Of a stretch of 64,000 bases of DNA, positions 1-9,804 are shown piece by piece. This DNA comes from Erpetoichthys calabaricus (taxonomy: Eukaryota; Chordata; Cladistia; Polypteriformes; Polypteridae). Below the pieces are notes generated by a model that worked only from the letters and a program-made list of their open reading frames with translations, had not been told where the DNA came from and did not search any database. Where the stretch lies: the NCBI RefSeq assembly GCF_900747795.2, contig NC_041405.2, positions 134,203,946 through 134,267,945 on the forward strand, given 5' to 3'. Each line of letters begins with the position of its first letter. The first letter of the stretch is position 1. The translations under genes were made by a program, and so were the position numbers.

Positions 1-31
1 CTACGTCAGAGCCCGTGTCTGTCTCTCCCAG
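1..31 (+). CDS. MALT1: possible end of an upstream MALT1 Ig exon
   Basis: The first 31 bases end in CAG followed by gtgaag, a fair splice donor. They would join in phase 0 to the exon at 506, which is open only in phase 0. The residues do not match MALT1 clearly, and the pyrimidine run before the CAG could equally be an acceptor. The call is therefore tentative. Confidence 0.3.
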
Positions 32-3000
32 GTGAAGTAAGCTACGTTGTCTCTCTCGATTTGGCTTTGGCAGATGTTTAGAAGGGTTATTCTTAGAAGA
101 CATTTTATGCAATTTACCAATCATAACCCACCAGGGATATTAAAATTAAGCATATCTTGTCCATCAAGTTAGGCCTCTAGTTCTCCTCAGTACATCCTGA
201 TGAAATTTTAAAGTTCAGCCAATGACCAGCAGCATGTATCCAATTCACAAACATCTCGACCATCTTTTCGCCCCTGAACTTCCCAATACACGCTTGAGAT
301 GTACCCCAATACAGTCTCTAAGTACGCCACACAGACACTTCACTTCTTGGATTAATTCCTGTGTAGCTTTGTCACCTCTCATCCCAAGAGGGGTCCTTGT
401 CCCCCCAGTGTCTCTCTGACCAGATCATCTCAACATACAACTCCAGTTAAGCATCTACTTGCTGAAACTTACCTACTCCTGCCAAGCTACTCTCTTATTT
501 TTCAGATTAACTCTGTGACAACAGCAGACAGAGGGCAGTACAGATGCCGGGTATACAACCTCTTTCAAGAGTTATGGAGTGAGGAGGTTCTTGTGGAAAT
601 CGGTGAGGCTATTGGAAGCAGGGCTTTGCTTAGTGAGATACTCAATATGTCAAGCATCAATGTTCAATTGTCCTATCTGTGCAGGGCCTAGTCTTTCCAA
701 TGGACCATTATGGGGAGAGGAGCAAGAAGAGCCAGACATAGGTACATAGAAGGTGGGGTATGAGGTCTCTCATAAAGTAGGCCCCACTCACTTTGACATT
801 GCTATCCTTTCCAGGATTCCAGGCATCTAAGGAAAAATTGCAGTGCCACTTCTATGGTAGGTGTCAGAATGGAATGAGATTTCACAATGGGGTTGTTTTC
901 TTCTCTGGTTTTATTTTGCTTCTCTTGTCTTCTTCAGCGACAGACAAGGTAGCGCTTCTCATTGGCAACATGAATTACAAGTTCCACCGGCGCCTCCAAG
1001 CACCCATGGCTGACGTGCATGAGTTAGCCAATCTGCTACGCCAGTTGGACTTTAAAGTCGTCTCACTTCTGGACCTTAATCATCGGGAGATGCAGTGTGC
1101 TGTCAGGGAGTTCCTGTTGCTGCTCGACAGAGGTGTTTATGGTAAGTTCCAGAGGTCCACACCCCTCAGCTTTCCAAAAGGTGTTGCTCTGTCTTGCCAC
1201 TACCACACAGCAGCTTCCATTTGTATTTTCCAGGGCTGCTGTATTATGCAGGCCATGGATATGAGAACTTTGGTAATAGCTTCATGGTTCCTATTGATGC
1301 TCCCTCTTCCTACACTCTCGACCATTGTTTGTGGGTGCAGGAGATCCTACATCAAATGCAGGAGCGTCAGACTGGCCTCAACATTTTTCTGCTGGACATG
1401 TGTCGCAAGCGGTACGTTACAGGCTGTAAACATTTGGGCACAATTTCTCTGTAATAGACATGCTGTAGATTTAGGCCTGGCATAGACAAAACAGCATACC
1501 AGAAATATGCAGGAGGGTGTGTCAGTGGAGGGCTTTTTTTCAACCCTAACTTTGGACTGTTTTAGGAACATGAATGATGAGGTCATTCCACGGCCAGGGA
1601 CTCTGAAGGTCACAGCCAACATTGTGTTTGGTTATGCCACGTGAGTATCAGACTTATGCTGGTCATTTGAAGATGGCTGATGGGGTGACTTGTGCAGGTC
1701 TAACCTCATGCTACTGTGCTAGGTGCGCTGATGCTGAAGCTTATGAAGTATGCAAAGGAAATCTGTCCAATGGCATCTTCATGGATTTTCTGAAGCAAAG
1801 GCTCTTGGAAAATGAGAAGGTGACAGTCATGCTGGACAAAGTAGCCGAAGGTACACAGTTCCTACTTCTTACTTATGCCTTAGAGCACTTTTACAGTAAG
1901 ACTGAGATTAATGTCCATTTATTTGATGCCGGTAGACATGGGACGCTGCCCTATTGCAAGGGGCCGGCAAGCACTGGAACTGCGTAGCAACCTGTCTGAG
2001 AGACGTACCCTTTCTGATCCCATTAAGCTCCTGAACTGTGAGGAGGAATACTCAGCTAGAACTCTGCAGTGGAGCATTGCTCATGGTAAGTCGCAAGGCA
2101 ACTTTTATTCACTTTTTACATTTTTTTTTAACCAGCAGGGGGCGCACACGCCACTTATATTCTTACAAGTGAATGTAGAAAAAGTGTGGAGGAAATGGAG
2201 AGAATGCAAGTCAGTTTTTAATTTTGCCCCCTCTGGTACTCTGAAACTTTACTGGCTGTTTTTAATAGTGGCAAGGTTCATAATGACCCACTGGTTTATT
2301 TTTTTGTGACGCAATTTAAATCATGTGTGAATTTGTGTATTTTGGAGTTGTTATCATTATCATAAATCACATCAATTACTTACGTAGCACTTTGTCTATT
2401 GAACAAAAATGTGAAATTTTTGAATATCTGTTTGGGGTTTTGCTTTCAGTATTTGATGTTGTGATATCTTTTAAAACACAGGATACCTTTGTAAATTATG
2501 GGAACTGATCCTTCAATATTTTCAGTTTGATGTAAGAGTGGAATTCACCCATTGATAAATTAAATTCCTCACCAATCTATAGCTGCCAATTTCACACCAC
2601 TCACATATATCTCATTTATATTTGTCAGAAATGTATTCAGAACAAGATCAAATTGTGTCATTGCTGACTTGCTGTGTCATATGATGTAGGAATGATCTTC
2701 ATTCTGACCATCCATCCATTTTCCAACCCGCTGAATCCGAACACAGGGTCACGGGGGTCTGCTGGAGCCAATCCCAGCCAACACAGGGCACAAGGCAGGG
2801 AACCAATCCTGGGCAGGGTGCCAACCCACCGCAGGACACACACAAACACACCCACACCCACACACCAAGCACACACTAGGGCCAATTTAGAATCGCCAAT
2901 CCACCTAACCTGCATGTCTTTGGACTGTGGGAGGAAACCGGAGCGCCCGGAGGAAACCCACGCAGACACGGGGAGAACATGCAAACTCCACGCAGGGAGG

Positions 3001-6000
3001 ACCCGGGAAGCGAACCCAGGTCCCCAGATCTCCCAACTGCGAGGCAGCAGCGCTACCCACTGCGCCACCGTGCCGCCCTCATTCTGACCATTTTGGGTTA
3101 AAATGTTTGCTGTCAGACAGCCTTGGATTTAAAATCATCCCAATGCTTAACATATACACTCACTGACCATTTTATTAGGTACACGTTGCTAGCACCTGGT
3201 TGGACCCCCTTTTGCCTTCAGAACTGCTGGAATTCTCACAAGGTGCTGGAAACAATCATCAGGGATTTTGGTCCATATTGATATGATAGCATCACGCAGT
3301 TGCTGCAGATTAGTCAGCTGCACATCCATGATGTGAATCTCCAAATCCACCACATCCCAAAGGTGCTCTATTGGATTGACATCTGGTGACTGTGGAGGCC
3401 ATTTGAGTATAGTGAACTTATTGTCATGTTCAAGAAACCAGTTTGAGATGATTTGAGCTTTGTCACATGGTGTGTTATACTGCTGGACTTAGCTATCAGA
3501 AGGTGGGTACACTGTGGTCATAAAAGGATGAACATGGTCAGCAACAATAATAATAATAATAATAATTCATTACATTTATATAGCGCTTTTCTCAGTACTC
3601 AAAGCTCTATCCACACAGGGAGGAACCGGGAAACGAACCCACAATCTTCCACAGTCTCCTTACTGCAAAGCAGCAGCACTACCACTGCGCCACACTCTGG
3701 TAGGCTGTGGCATTTAAACAACGCTCAAATTGTACTAAGGGACCCAAAGTGTGCCAAGAAAATATTCCTCATGGTATTACACCACCCCCACCAGCCTGAA
3801 CCATTAATACAAGGCAGGATGGATCCACACTTTCATGTTGTTGATGCCAAATTCTGACCTTACCATCCAAATGTTGTAGTAGAAATTGAGACTCATCAGA
3901 CCAGAAAAGATCTTTCCAATCTTCTATTGTCCAATTTGGGTGAACCAGCGTAAATTGTAGCCTCAGTTGTCTGTTCTTAGCTGACAGGAGTGGCACCTGG
4001 TGTGGTCTCTTGCTTCTGTGGACCATCTGCTTCAAGGTTCAACATGTTGTGTGTTCAGAGATGCTATTTTCCATATCTTGGTTGTAACGAGTGGTTATTT
4101 GAGTTACGGTTGCCTTCCTATCAGCTTGAACCAGTCTGGCCATTCTCATCTGACTTCTGGAATCAAAATGGGATTTTCGCCCCGGGAACTGCCACTAACT
4201 GGATATTTTCCCTTTTTTGGACCATCCTCTGTAAACCCTAGAGATGGTTATTTGTGAAAATCCCAGTACATCAGCAGTCTCTGAAATACTCAGATCAGCC
4301 TGTGTGACACAAACAACCATGCCACATTCAAAGCCACTTAAATCTTCTTCTTTCCCCATTCTGATGCTCGGTTTGAACTTCAGCAGGTCATCTTGACAAT
4401 GTCTACATTACTAAATACATTGAATTGCTGCCACGTAATTAACTGAGTAGATATTTGTGTTACCAAGCAGTTGAAGAAGTGTACCTAATAAAGAGGCTGG
4501 TGAGTGTATAACTCACTGGGAAAGTGATATCTTATATAATCCAGAACAGGAAAAGATTAAAATCTCTCTGTGTAGAACACTTTTTTTTTTTTTTTTGAAC
4601 ATTTGGAAGAATTTCATTTGTGCTATTCTAAAATATACATGAAGGGGACTCGGGTAAATATTTTTTGATGTCTCAATATACATGGGGAGCCATTTCGGAT
4701 GGGGTTCTCTTGTCAAATAGCACTCTGAACCACATAGGAGAGGGGTGAGTGCTCAGTTTGATGGACGTTTTTTAAACATAATATTAATAATACCGTATTG
4801 ATTATATTTTGTCTGAATTATGCTTTAGTTATTATTTGTTACTTATTCAATTAATAAAAAAAAACAATTGCAGCATAAGTCAGGACCTGCTGCTGCTGTT
4901 TGGCCTAAAAGAACAGAAGTCCTAAGTAAAATGCAATGGAGGGAAGGCTATGATGCCAAGTGAGAGTGAACAGATGCATTTTTTATGGGTTCAGAAGAGG
5001 GAGGTCGTGTTTTACTAACATGCTGGAATTCTATGAGGAGGCAACAAAAGGATACGATCAAAGTAGAGCATATGATATTATTTATGTGGACTTTCAAGCA
5101 TTTGATAAGATGCTTCATGAGGGGTTGGGCATCAAACTAAAAGAAGTGGGAGTTCAGGGTGATGTTTTTAGATGGGTGCAGAATTGGCTCAGACACAGGA
5201 AGCAGAGGGTGATGGTGTGAGGAACCTCATCAGAACTGGCCGATGTTAAGAGTGGTGTCCAGCAGGGTTCAGTGCTAGGGCCATTGCTGTTTTTTATATA
5301 TATAAACTAGGCCCTGCTTGCTTTGCTCGCCAACCCGTGTTTTGGTTTTTTTTTTCTTCTTTGGAATTGTTTCAATTTCATTATTTGCACTTTCACTTTA
5401 AAGCTTCTGTAAAAACAATACAGTCGACCCTTGATATACGACCGGCCTGACATGTGAACAACTTGGCTTACGACCAAAATTTTTGTTTTGAATTACGACC
5501 AACATCTTGCGTTACGACCCGAATGTGGTCACGTGTATCTGCTTGTGTGATTGTAAACAAACAGCCGAGAGCGTTTGTAAGCGTCAGTCGGAGCCCAGAT
5601 ACATGTGTTTGTGGACGTAATTTTAGTCAGTGGAGTGAATTATATAATTTATTTTGATAATTGCTAAGGAAGGAAGAGAAGGTAACGAAGGTAAAGAAAG
5701 CGATCACAATCGAAACGAAGAAGGAAATTGTGTGGAAATATGAGAGTGGCATTCATGTGACCGATCTCGCTAATATGTACAGCATGTCGAAATCCACCAT
5801 CTCGACAATTTTACAAAGAAAAGATTTGTATAAGGAAACTCCTTCCAAACAATAACCACCTTCCATTTCATTCTCCTCCTCCTTCCTTCCTTCCTGCAAG
5901 CCAAAGATGTCAACTTAATTGGTGAATACAGTATGAAACTGTTGTTTCTGGTAGGCTAGGCACTTTTTATAACTTTTTGGTTAGTACATTAGAAAAAGTA

Positions 6001-8541
6001 TTGGTGTTTTTGGTAAATTATGCACATTATACAACCCTTTTTTATTAAAAAAAGTTAAGTAAGTGTTGCTGTGGGAGGTTCGGAACACATTAAGGGCATT
6101 TCCATTATTTCTTATGGGAAAAATAGTCTTGACTTACAACCAACTTGAGTTACAACCAGCCCTCGCGAACGAATTGAGTTCATATGTCAAGGGTCCATTG
6201 TATTTGGAATTATCTTTTCTTCAAGATCGCATTGAATTTTGATTCCATTTTTGGAGATACATTGTGAGATAAATTACAGAAGGACTTGAAAAGCATACAG
6301 GCTTGGGCAGATGAAATTTAATGTCAGTAAATGTAAAGTATTACACATAGGAAGTAAAAATGTTAGGTTTGAATACACAATGGCTGTCTTAAAATAGATA
6401 GTACACCTTATGAGAAGGATTTAGGAGTCATAGTGACTCTAAGCTATCAACTTCCCGACAGTGTTCAGAAGCCATTAAGAAGGCTAACAGAATGTCAGGT
6501 TATACAGCGCCTTGATGTGTGGAGTACAAGTCTAAGGATGTTCTGCTCAAGCTTTATAACACACTGGTGAGGCTTCATCTGGAGTCCTGTGTGCAGTTTT
6601 GGTCTCCAGGCTACAAAAAGGACATAGCAGCGCTACAAAAGGTCCAGAGTAGAGCAACAGGGCTGAGTCAGGGCTACAGGGGTTGAATTATGAGGAAAGA
6701 TTAAAAGAGCTGAGCCTTTACAGTTTAAGCAAAAGCAGATTAAGAGGTGACATGATTGAAGTGTTTAAAATTATGAAGGGAATAAGTACAATGGATCAAG
6801 ACTGTTATTTTAAAATGAGTTCATCAAGAACACGGGGACACAGTTGGAAACTTGTTAAGGGGAAATTTCACACAAACATTAGGAAGTTTTTCATTATAGA
6901 CGATAGACACTTGGAATAAGCTACCAAGTAGTGTAGTACACAGTAAGACTTTAGGGACTTTTAAAACTCAATTTGATGTTTTTTTGGAAGAAATAAGTGG
7001 ATGTGACTGACGAGCTTTGTTGGGCTGAATGGCCTGTTCTTGTCTAGAGTGTTCTAATGTTTAGAACCATGTTGGGTTAGCAGATGGAGGCATTGCAGGC
7101 AGGCAATTGGAACATGGGTTCAATCTCTAATGGTCTTTACCCCCCATTTCTCCTGCTTCCAGTCCTTCCAGACAGCCGTCTCCTGACATTTGAATGTGGT
7201 GTTCGAGTGCAGCTGGGCTTTGCTGCGGAGTTCTCCAATATAATGATTATCTTTACTCGTATCCTGGAGAAGCCAAAGAATCTCACTCTCTGTGAAGCAC
7301 GCATTACTGACTTATCTGAAGTGAGTAGCTGAAACTTCAGGGGCACTTCAACAGGGTTGCCATGCCCCTTAGCTGTAAGATGAATTAACCCTTGTTTTAT
7401 GGTGCTTGGTAGGACATGGATATTGATATTAAGATGACTAATAAGGAGAGTCCAGAGGACACAGGAAGCCTCTTGATCACACTAGACAGCTTCCAGTTCC
7501 CTGAATCATCAAGTCTGTACACTCGGCTGTGTGGCCTGCAGAAACTCCAGGTCTGGACATATCATCTTACTCTTACCTAAAGTGGTGCAGGGTGGGAGGA
7601 TAGCTTCTGTGAAATTGAGACAGAAATGCAATAGATATCAATAGTGGTGTGACTTCGAGTTTCAAGTTTGGCTGGGAAATAAGATGACGTATCTCTGTGA
7701 GAGACTGCGTGTGCTAACAAGTGCACTGATTTAGTGACAAGGGGGGTTAAGGTTGAGGTATGAGGTTTTTTGGTTTAGCAACACTGGGAATCATCTGCTG
7801 AATAAGTGATAATCACAGTCACTACCTGTGTTAGGTGAAGAAATGAGTTAGTGACACTGGGGGTGATTGGGTGAGCTAGGATGTGAAGTGACTGAAGTAG
7901 TGGGAGTCAGTGGCTGGACTGGGAGGTTGGGGCACTTAATGGTAGCCAAGCTTCATGGTGGAAGGAAAGAACACTGCTGAGAGCATTGAGTATTAATGTT
8001 TGGACTTTGAAATTAGGTGAATTGATAGTGAAATGTCTTGGTTCAGGGTAAAACTGAATTCTAGCACCATCTCTACTGATGCTCACTGCTTTCTGGTTTT
8101 TGTTTTGTACAGAGGGACCTGAGCTTTACTGTCTGTCTGCAGTATCAATACCAAGAGATGGATGAATTCGTGGAGGAAAAAAAGACGGTCAGTATAGGAA
8201 AGCCTCTGGTGGCCAAACTGGGTCTTCACCGCTGCCCTCCTCCTCCCTCTCCACTCTCTGCACCTTCTGAGCTGCAGTCCCCTGACTGGGGCTTCAGGGG
8301 ATCAAGCAGCTCTTCCTTGGGCTCAGAATCCACATGCTGGTCTTACTACTCCAACCCTGGTGAGCTTTCATGCCCCACCACTCCAGGGACAATGAGTCTG
8401 CCAGAGGAGACACTCCTGGAGAGACCACTGCCTCTGTCCGAAAATCCACAGGACTTGACCTCTGGTGCTCGTTACTCATGTGACAATGTGAATGACATTT
8501 CGGTTCACTTCCAAAACAAAATGAACTTCAGCTCTTGTTAG
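1..8541 (+). CDS. MALT1: MALT1 paracaspase, 3' part of gene (multi-exon)
   Basis: MALT1 is the paracaspase of the CARD-BCL10-MALT1 complex. It cleaves after arginine and also recruits TRAF6 in NF-kB signalling. The window holds exons from the end of the second Ig domain to the stop codon; the death domain and first Ig domain lie upstream. Supported coding exons are 506-602, 815-856, 938-1141, 1234-1411, 1566-1640, 1723-1850, 1936-2085, 7163-7320, 7413-7550 and 8113-8541, and the phases join without a break. Visible landmarks are [12 protein letters not shown] at the start of the caspase-like domain, the catalytic His in [14 protein letters not shown], the catalytic Cys in FLLDMCRKR, and the third Ig domain (LGFAAEFSN). 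The tail after the third Ig domain diverges from mammals. It has no exact copy of the mammalian PVETTD TRAF6 site, although acidic PE-rich segments are present. The gene is intact as far as seen, and identity is firm. Confidence 0.95.
506..602 (+). CDS. MALT1: MALT1 exon: end of second Ig domain
   Basis: An acceptor (tttttcag) and a donor (gtgagg) flank 97 nt coding for [12 protein letters not shown] and a following beta strand. This corresponds to human HQGTYWCHVYND, and the Cys is the second Ig-fold cysteine. The other two frames have stops near the exon start. The exon leaves in phase 1. Confidence 0.88.
815..856 (+). CDS. MALT1: MALT1 42-nt cassette exon
   Basis: A small exon between a good acceptor (tttccag) and donor (gtaggt) codes for [14 protein letters not shown]. 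It is 42 nt with phase 1 at both ends, so it can be included or skipped without changing frame. Its place, between the second Ig domain and the paracaspase, is where the alternative mammalian exon 7 distinguishes MALT1A from MALT1B. The peptide itself is not conserved, so exon status rests on splice sites, phase and position. Confidence 0.7.
938..1141 (+). CDS. MALT1: MALT1 exon: start of paracaspase domain
   Basis: This 204-nt exon enters and leaves in phase 1. It codes for [12 protein letters not shown] and [15 protein letters not shown], almost the same as human, then a divergent helix and [11 protein letters not shown]. This is the first beta strand and helix of the caspase-like fold. The donor is gtaagt. 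Confidence 0.96.
1234..1411 (+). CDS. MALT1: MALT1 exon: catalytic His and Cys
   Basis: The exon codes for [19 protein letters not shown], whose His matches human His415, and ends with [13 protein letters not shown], whose Cys matches human Cys464. Both catalytic residues are kept, so protease activity is expected. It enters in phase 1 and leaves in phase 2. The donor is gtacgt. Confidence 0.97.
1566..1640 (+). CDS. MALT1: MALT1 paracaspase exon
   Basis: This 75-nt exon, phase 2 on both sides, codes for [13 protein letters not shown], which is nearly invariant in vertebrates, after a variable loop ([12 protein letters not shown]). Acceptor tttag, donor gtgagt. Confidence 0.95.
1723..1850 (+). 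CDS. MALT1: MALT1 paracaspase exon
   Basis: The exon codes for CADAEAYEV and [16 protein letters not shown], matching human CQGAEAFEI and LANGIFMKFLKDRLLE. This is the C-terminal part of the protease domain. It enters in phase 2 and leaves in phase 1. Confidence 0.95.
1936..2085 (+). CDS. MALT1: MALT1 exon: linker to third Ig domain
   Basis: The exon codes for [20 protein letters not shown] and LQWSIAH, matching human KGKQALEIRSSL and LQWAKAH. Phase 1 on both sides. It is followed by an intron of about 5 kb that carries most of this gene's repeats. Confidence 0.94.
2712..3078 (-). mobile_element. tRNA-derived SINE, family A, full length
   Basis: Read on the minus strand it starts GGCGGCACGGTGGCGCAGTG, with a tRNA-like A box (TGGCGCAGTGG) and B box (GGTTCGCTTCCC). 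A fish-type body and an ATGG-rich tail follow. It is flanked by perfect 13-bp target duplications at 2699-2711 and 3079-3091, which shows recent retroposition into this MALT1 intron. It is the best-preserved copy in the window. Confidence 0.92.
3157..4506 (-). mobile_element. Tc1-like DNA transposon, interrupted
   Basis: The ends are inverted repeats (CACTCACTGACCATTTTATT and CACTCACCAGCCTCTTTATT read inwards) with TA at 3155-3156 and 4507-4508. The minus strand codes for Tc1 transposase pieces, e.g. [19 protein letters not shown] around 3850-3900, with the first catalytic Asp in SDES. The frame is broken and a SINE sits inside at about 3549-3694. A sister copy lies at 23229-24427. Confidence 0.93.
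3549..3694 (-). mobile_element. SINE with family-A head and L2-like tail
   Basis: On the minus strand it has the GTGGCGCAGTGGTAGTGCTG head with a B-box-like GGGTTCGTTTCCCGG, then a short tail (AAGCGCTATATAAATGTAAT) ending in ATT repeats. That tail resembles the 3' end of the L2 LINE at 21385-21418. It interrupts the Tc1 element, whose uninterrupted sister copy shows the empty site near 23630. Confidence 0.8.
5307..6239 (-). mobile_element. Helitron 3' end, split by a Tigger element
   Basis: On the minus strand it ends TTGGCGAGCAAAGCAAGCAG, then GGC and CTAG followed by T, as Helitron 3' ends do. The same sequence occurs in the longer Helitron at 25254-26452. Only about 150 bases of Helitron are present on the two sides of the inserted element at 5421-6200. 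The 5' boundary near 6239 is an estimate. Confidence 0.72.
5421..6200 (+). mobile_element. Tigger-like (pogo) DNA transposon, deleted
   Basis: The ends read inwards as CAGTCGACCCTTGATATACG and CAATGGACCCTTGACATATG, with TA at both sides (5419-5420, 6201-6202). An ORF at 5661-5855 codes for a CENP-B-type helix-turn-helix ([19 protein letters not shown], then a [14 protein letters not shown] turn), the DNA-binding N-terminus of a Tigger transposase. The catalytic domain is missing. Confidence 0.9.
7163..7320 (+). CDS. MALT1: MALT1 exon: third Ig domain
   Basis: The exon codes for [19 protein letters not shown] and [14 protein letters not shown], matching human ESMCLKFDCGVQIQLGF. The acceptor at 7161-7162 restores the phase-1 join; a second AG at 7170-7171 would not. 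It leaves in phase 0 at gtgagt. Confidence 0.94.
7413..7550 (+). CDS. MALT1: MALT1 exon: third Ig domain, second half
   Basis: This 138-nt phase-0 exon codes for DMDIDIK, a segment SPEDTGS that corresponds to the first mammalian TRAF6-site region, and [12 protein letters not shown] (human LYTRLSSLQKLK). Confidence 0.92.
8113..8541 (+). CDS. MALT1: MALT1 last coding exon
   Basis: The exon starts after tacag and codes for [10 protein letters not shown] (human VFTVCLSYQY) and [14 protein letters not shown] (human NVGKPLIAKLDMHR). A Pro/Ser-rich tail of about 95 residues follows, ending at a TAG. The tail cannot be aligned with mammals by eye. Confidence 0.93.
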   Translation, partial: RDLSFTVCLQYQYQEMDEFVEEKKTVSIGKPLVAKLGLHRCPPPPSPLSAPSELQSPDWGFRGSSSSSLGSESTCWSYYSNPGELSCPTTPGTMSLPEETLLERPLPLSENPQDLTSGARYSCDNVNDISVHFQNKMNFSSC

Positions 8542-9720
8542 CCCGATTCCTACCCCTTCACTTCACCAGGCAGAGTTTTTATTATCTCTTGATGTATGTG
8601 TGTATCTGCTGCACTGCATTAACACTGCCAGCCATGTGCGTCTTGGGAGAAGCAGGCACCAGCTATTTTGATGCTTTGGGTGCAATGCTACACTCTCACC
8701 ATGAGGTGTCACCTTGATACTCTTTCGAGACACTGCCTTGCTGCCCCTTTGACCTGCAAACAGTCGGTATACGCAGGAGGGAGTGCTAAGCAGCTGTGTG
8801 GAATCCTGGCGCCTGCTAACCAAGCTGCCTGCTCTGAATCCAATTATGTTGTGCAAATCAAAGCTGTGTCCCACAGAAAAGGTTTCTCTCGTCTGCCCCA
8901 ATTAATTCCGCTGGCTTTCCCTGAACTGGCCTGTCTCTTCCGACCCATGAACCCCATTAGTGGGACTGAAATAATAGATTTTGCAGTTAATTTGTAACCG
9001 GGTGTGTCACATAGATGTGCACCCTGGAGTTCTGAAGGAGGCCACTCCACACACCACCCCGGCTTGCATTGTCTGTGAGGGCTTAGCTCTGACAGAGCTG
9101 TCTTTGTGGGGCCTGAAGTGAAAAGGGGCAATGAAGACTCCAGTGCCAATCAGGGTGAAGCCAACATTCTCAGTAAAGCAGGACCCTGCTGACCCTCACT
9201 CTCCCAACCCACATTTTGTGCTAGATAATTGGTACAGAAAGCACCATACTGCACCACATAACCCAGTTACTACTGGTAAACACACATATGTTAGAAGAAG
9301 CTTAGTAACACAATATTGCTGACTTTGATACTGTATATACACCAGTGAAGGACATGAATAAGTTGCATAAAACAAAGAAAGCAGCCAGGGAAGTGATGAA
9401 GAAGACTGAAGGCATGGAACAGAAGAACTTGGCCCTTTCAGATGAACCTCACGCACATCACGACTGGTATCAGGACTAACTGGATTTTTCCTCACAGGCT
9501 TTCCAGAGAAGCACTAAACTTTTGGTGTGTGATACAACTAAAACAAAGATAGCTACTCCTAAAAAATGACATTGCTGGGGAAACAAACTTTTTTATTTTT
9601 ATTTTTTTTTAATAAATACAAATGACTGCTTTATTGTAATTACGTAAAAATATTTTCTTCTTTGCCCATGTTACGGAATTTAGGTCAGGTTGGAGCTGAA
9701 AGCATAAATTAAATAAAGTG
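8542..9720 (+). other. MALT1: MALT1 3' UTR and downstream flank
   Basis: No coding signal. The first AATAAA hexamers on the plus strand after the stop are at 9611-9616 and 9712-9717, giving a UTR of about 1.1 kb if either is used. A Tigger-like element begins 90 bases further on. Confidence 0.55.
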
Positions 9721-9804
9721 AGAATAGGAGATAAATTGTTACAGAAACTCCGATCTGTGATTGTGACACATAGGGTTAACTTCAGACCCCTTTTTTTTAC
9801 CATA

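Larger units (their letters stand above)
4955..7062 (+). mobile_element. CR1-like LINE 3' part, with nested insertions
   Basis: The plus strand codes for reverse transcriptase pieces: a [15 protein letters not shown] segment, the motif A region YVDFQAFDK, and a motif B-like [14 protein letters not shown]. After a Helitron insertion (5307-6239) comes the 3' region with [14 protein letters not shown]. It ends near 7062 in the TGGCCTGTTCTTGTCTAGAG type of 3' terminus. It is 5' truncated and frame-broken. Clade assignment is from memory; related 3' ends lie at 30395-30620 and 57752-58005. Confidence 0.8.

Noticed and set aside
793-1485. Long plus-strand frame through several MALT1 exons
   Set aside because: It reads through introns with splice sites at 856, 938, 1141, 1234 and 1411; the spliced frames match MALT1 and this one does not.
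1347-1622. Minus-strand frame opposite MALT1 exons
   Set aside because: Shadow of real exons, no homology.
2712-3078. Possible tRNA gene in the SINE head
   Set aside because: Only A and B boxes remain; there is no cloverleaf or anticodon arm, and the same head is repeated elsewhere as a SINE.
8563-8997. Overlapping frames on both strands after the MALT1 stop
   Set aside because: They lie in the 3' UTR, show no domain and overlap each other.
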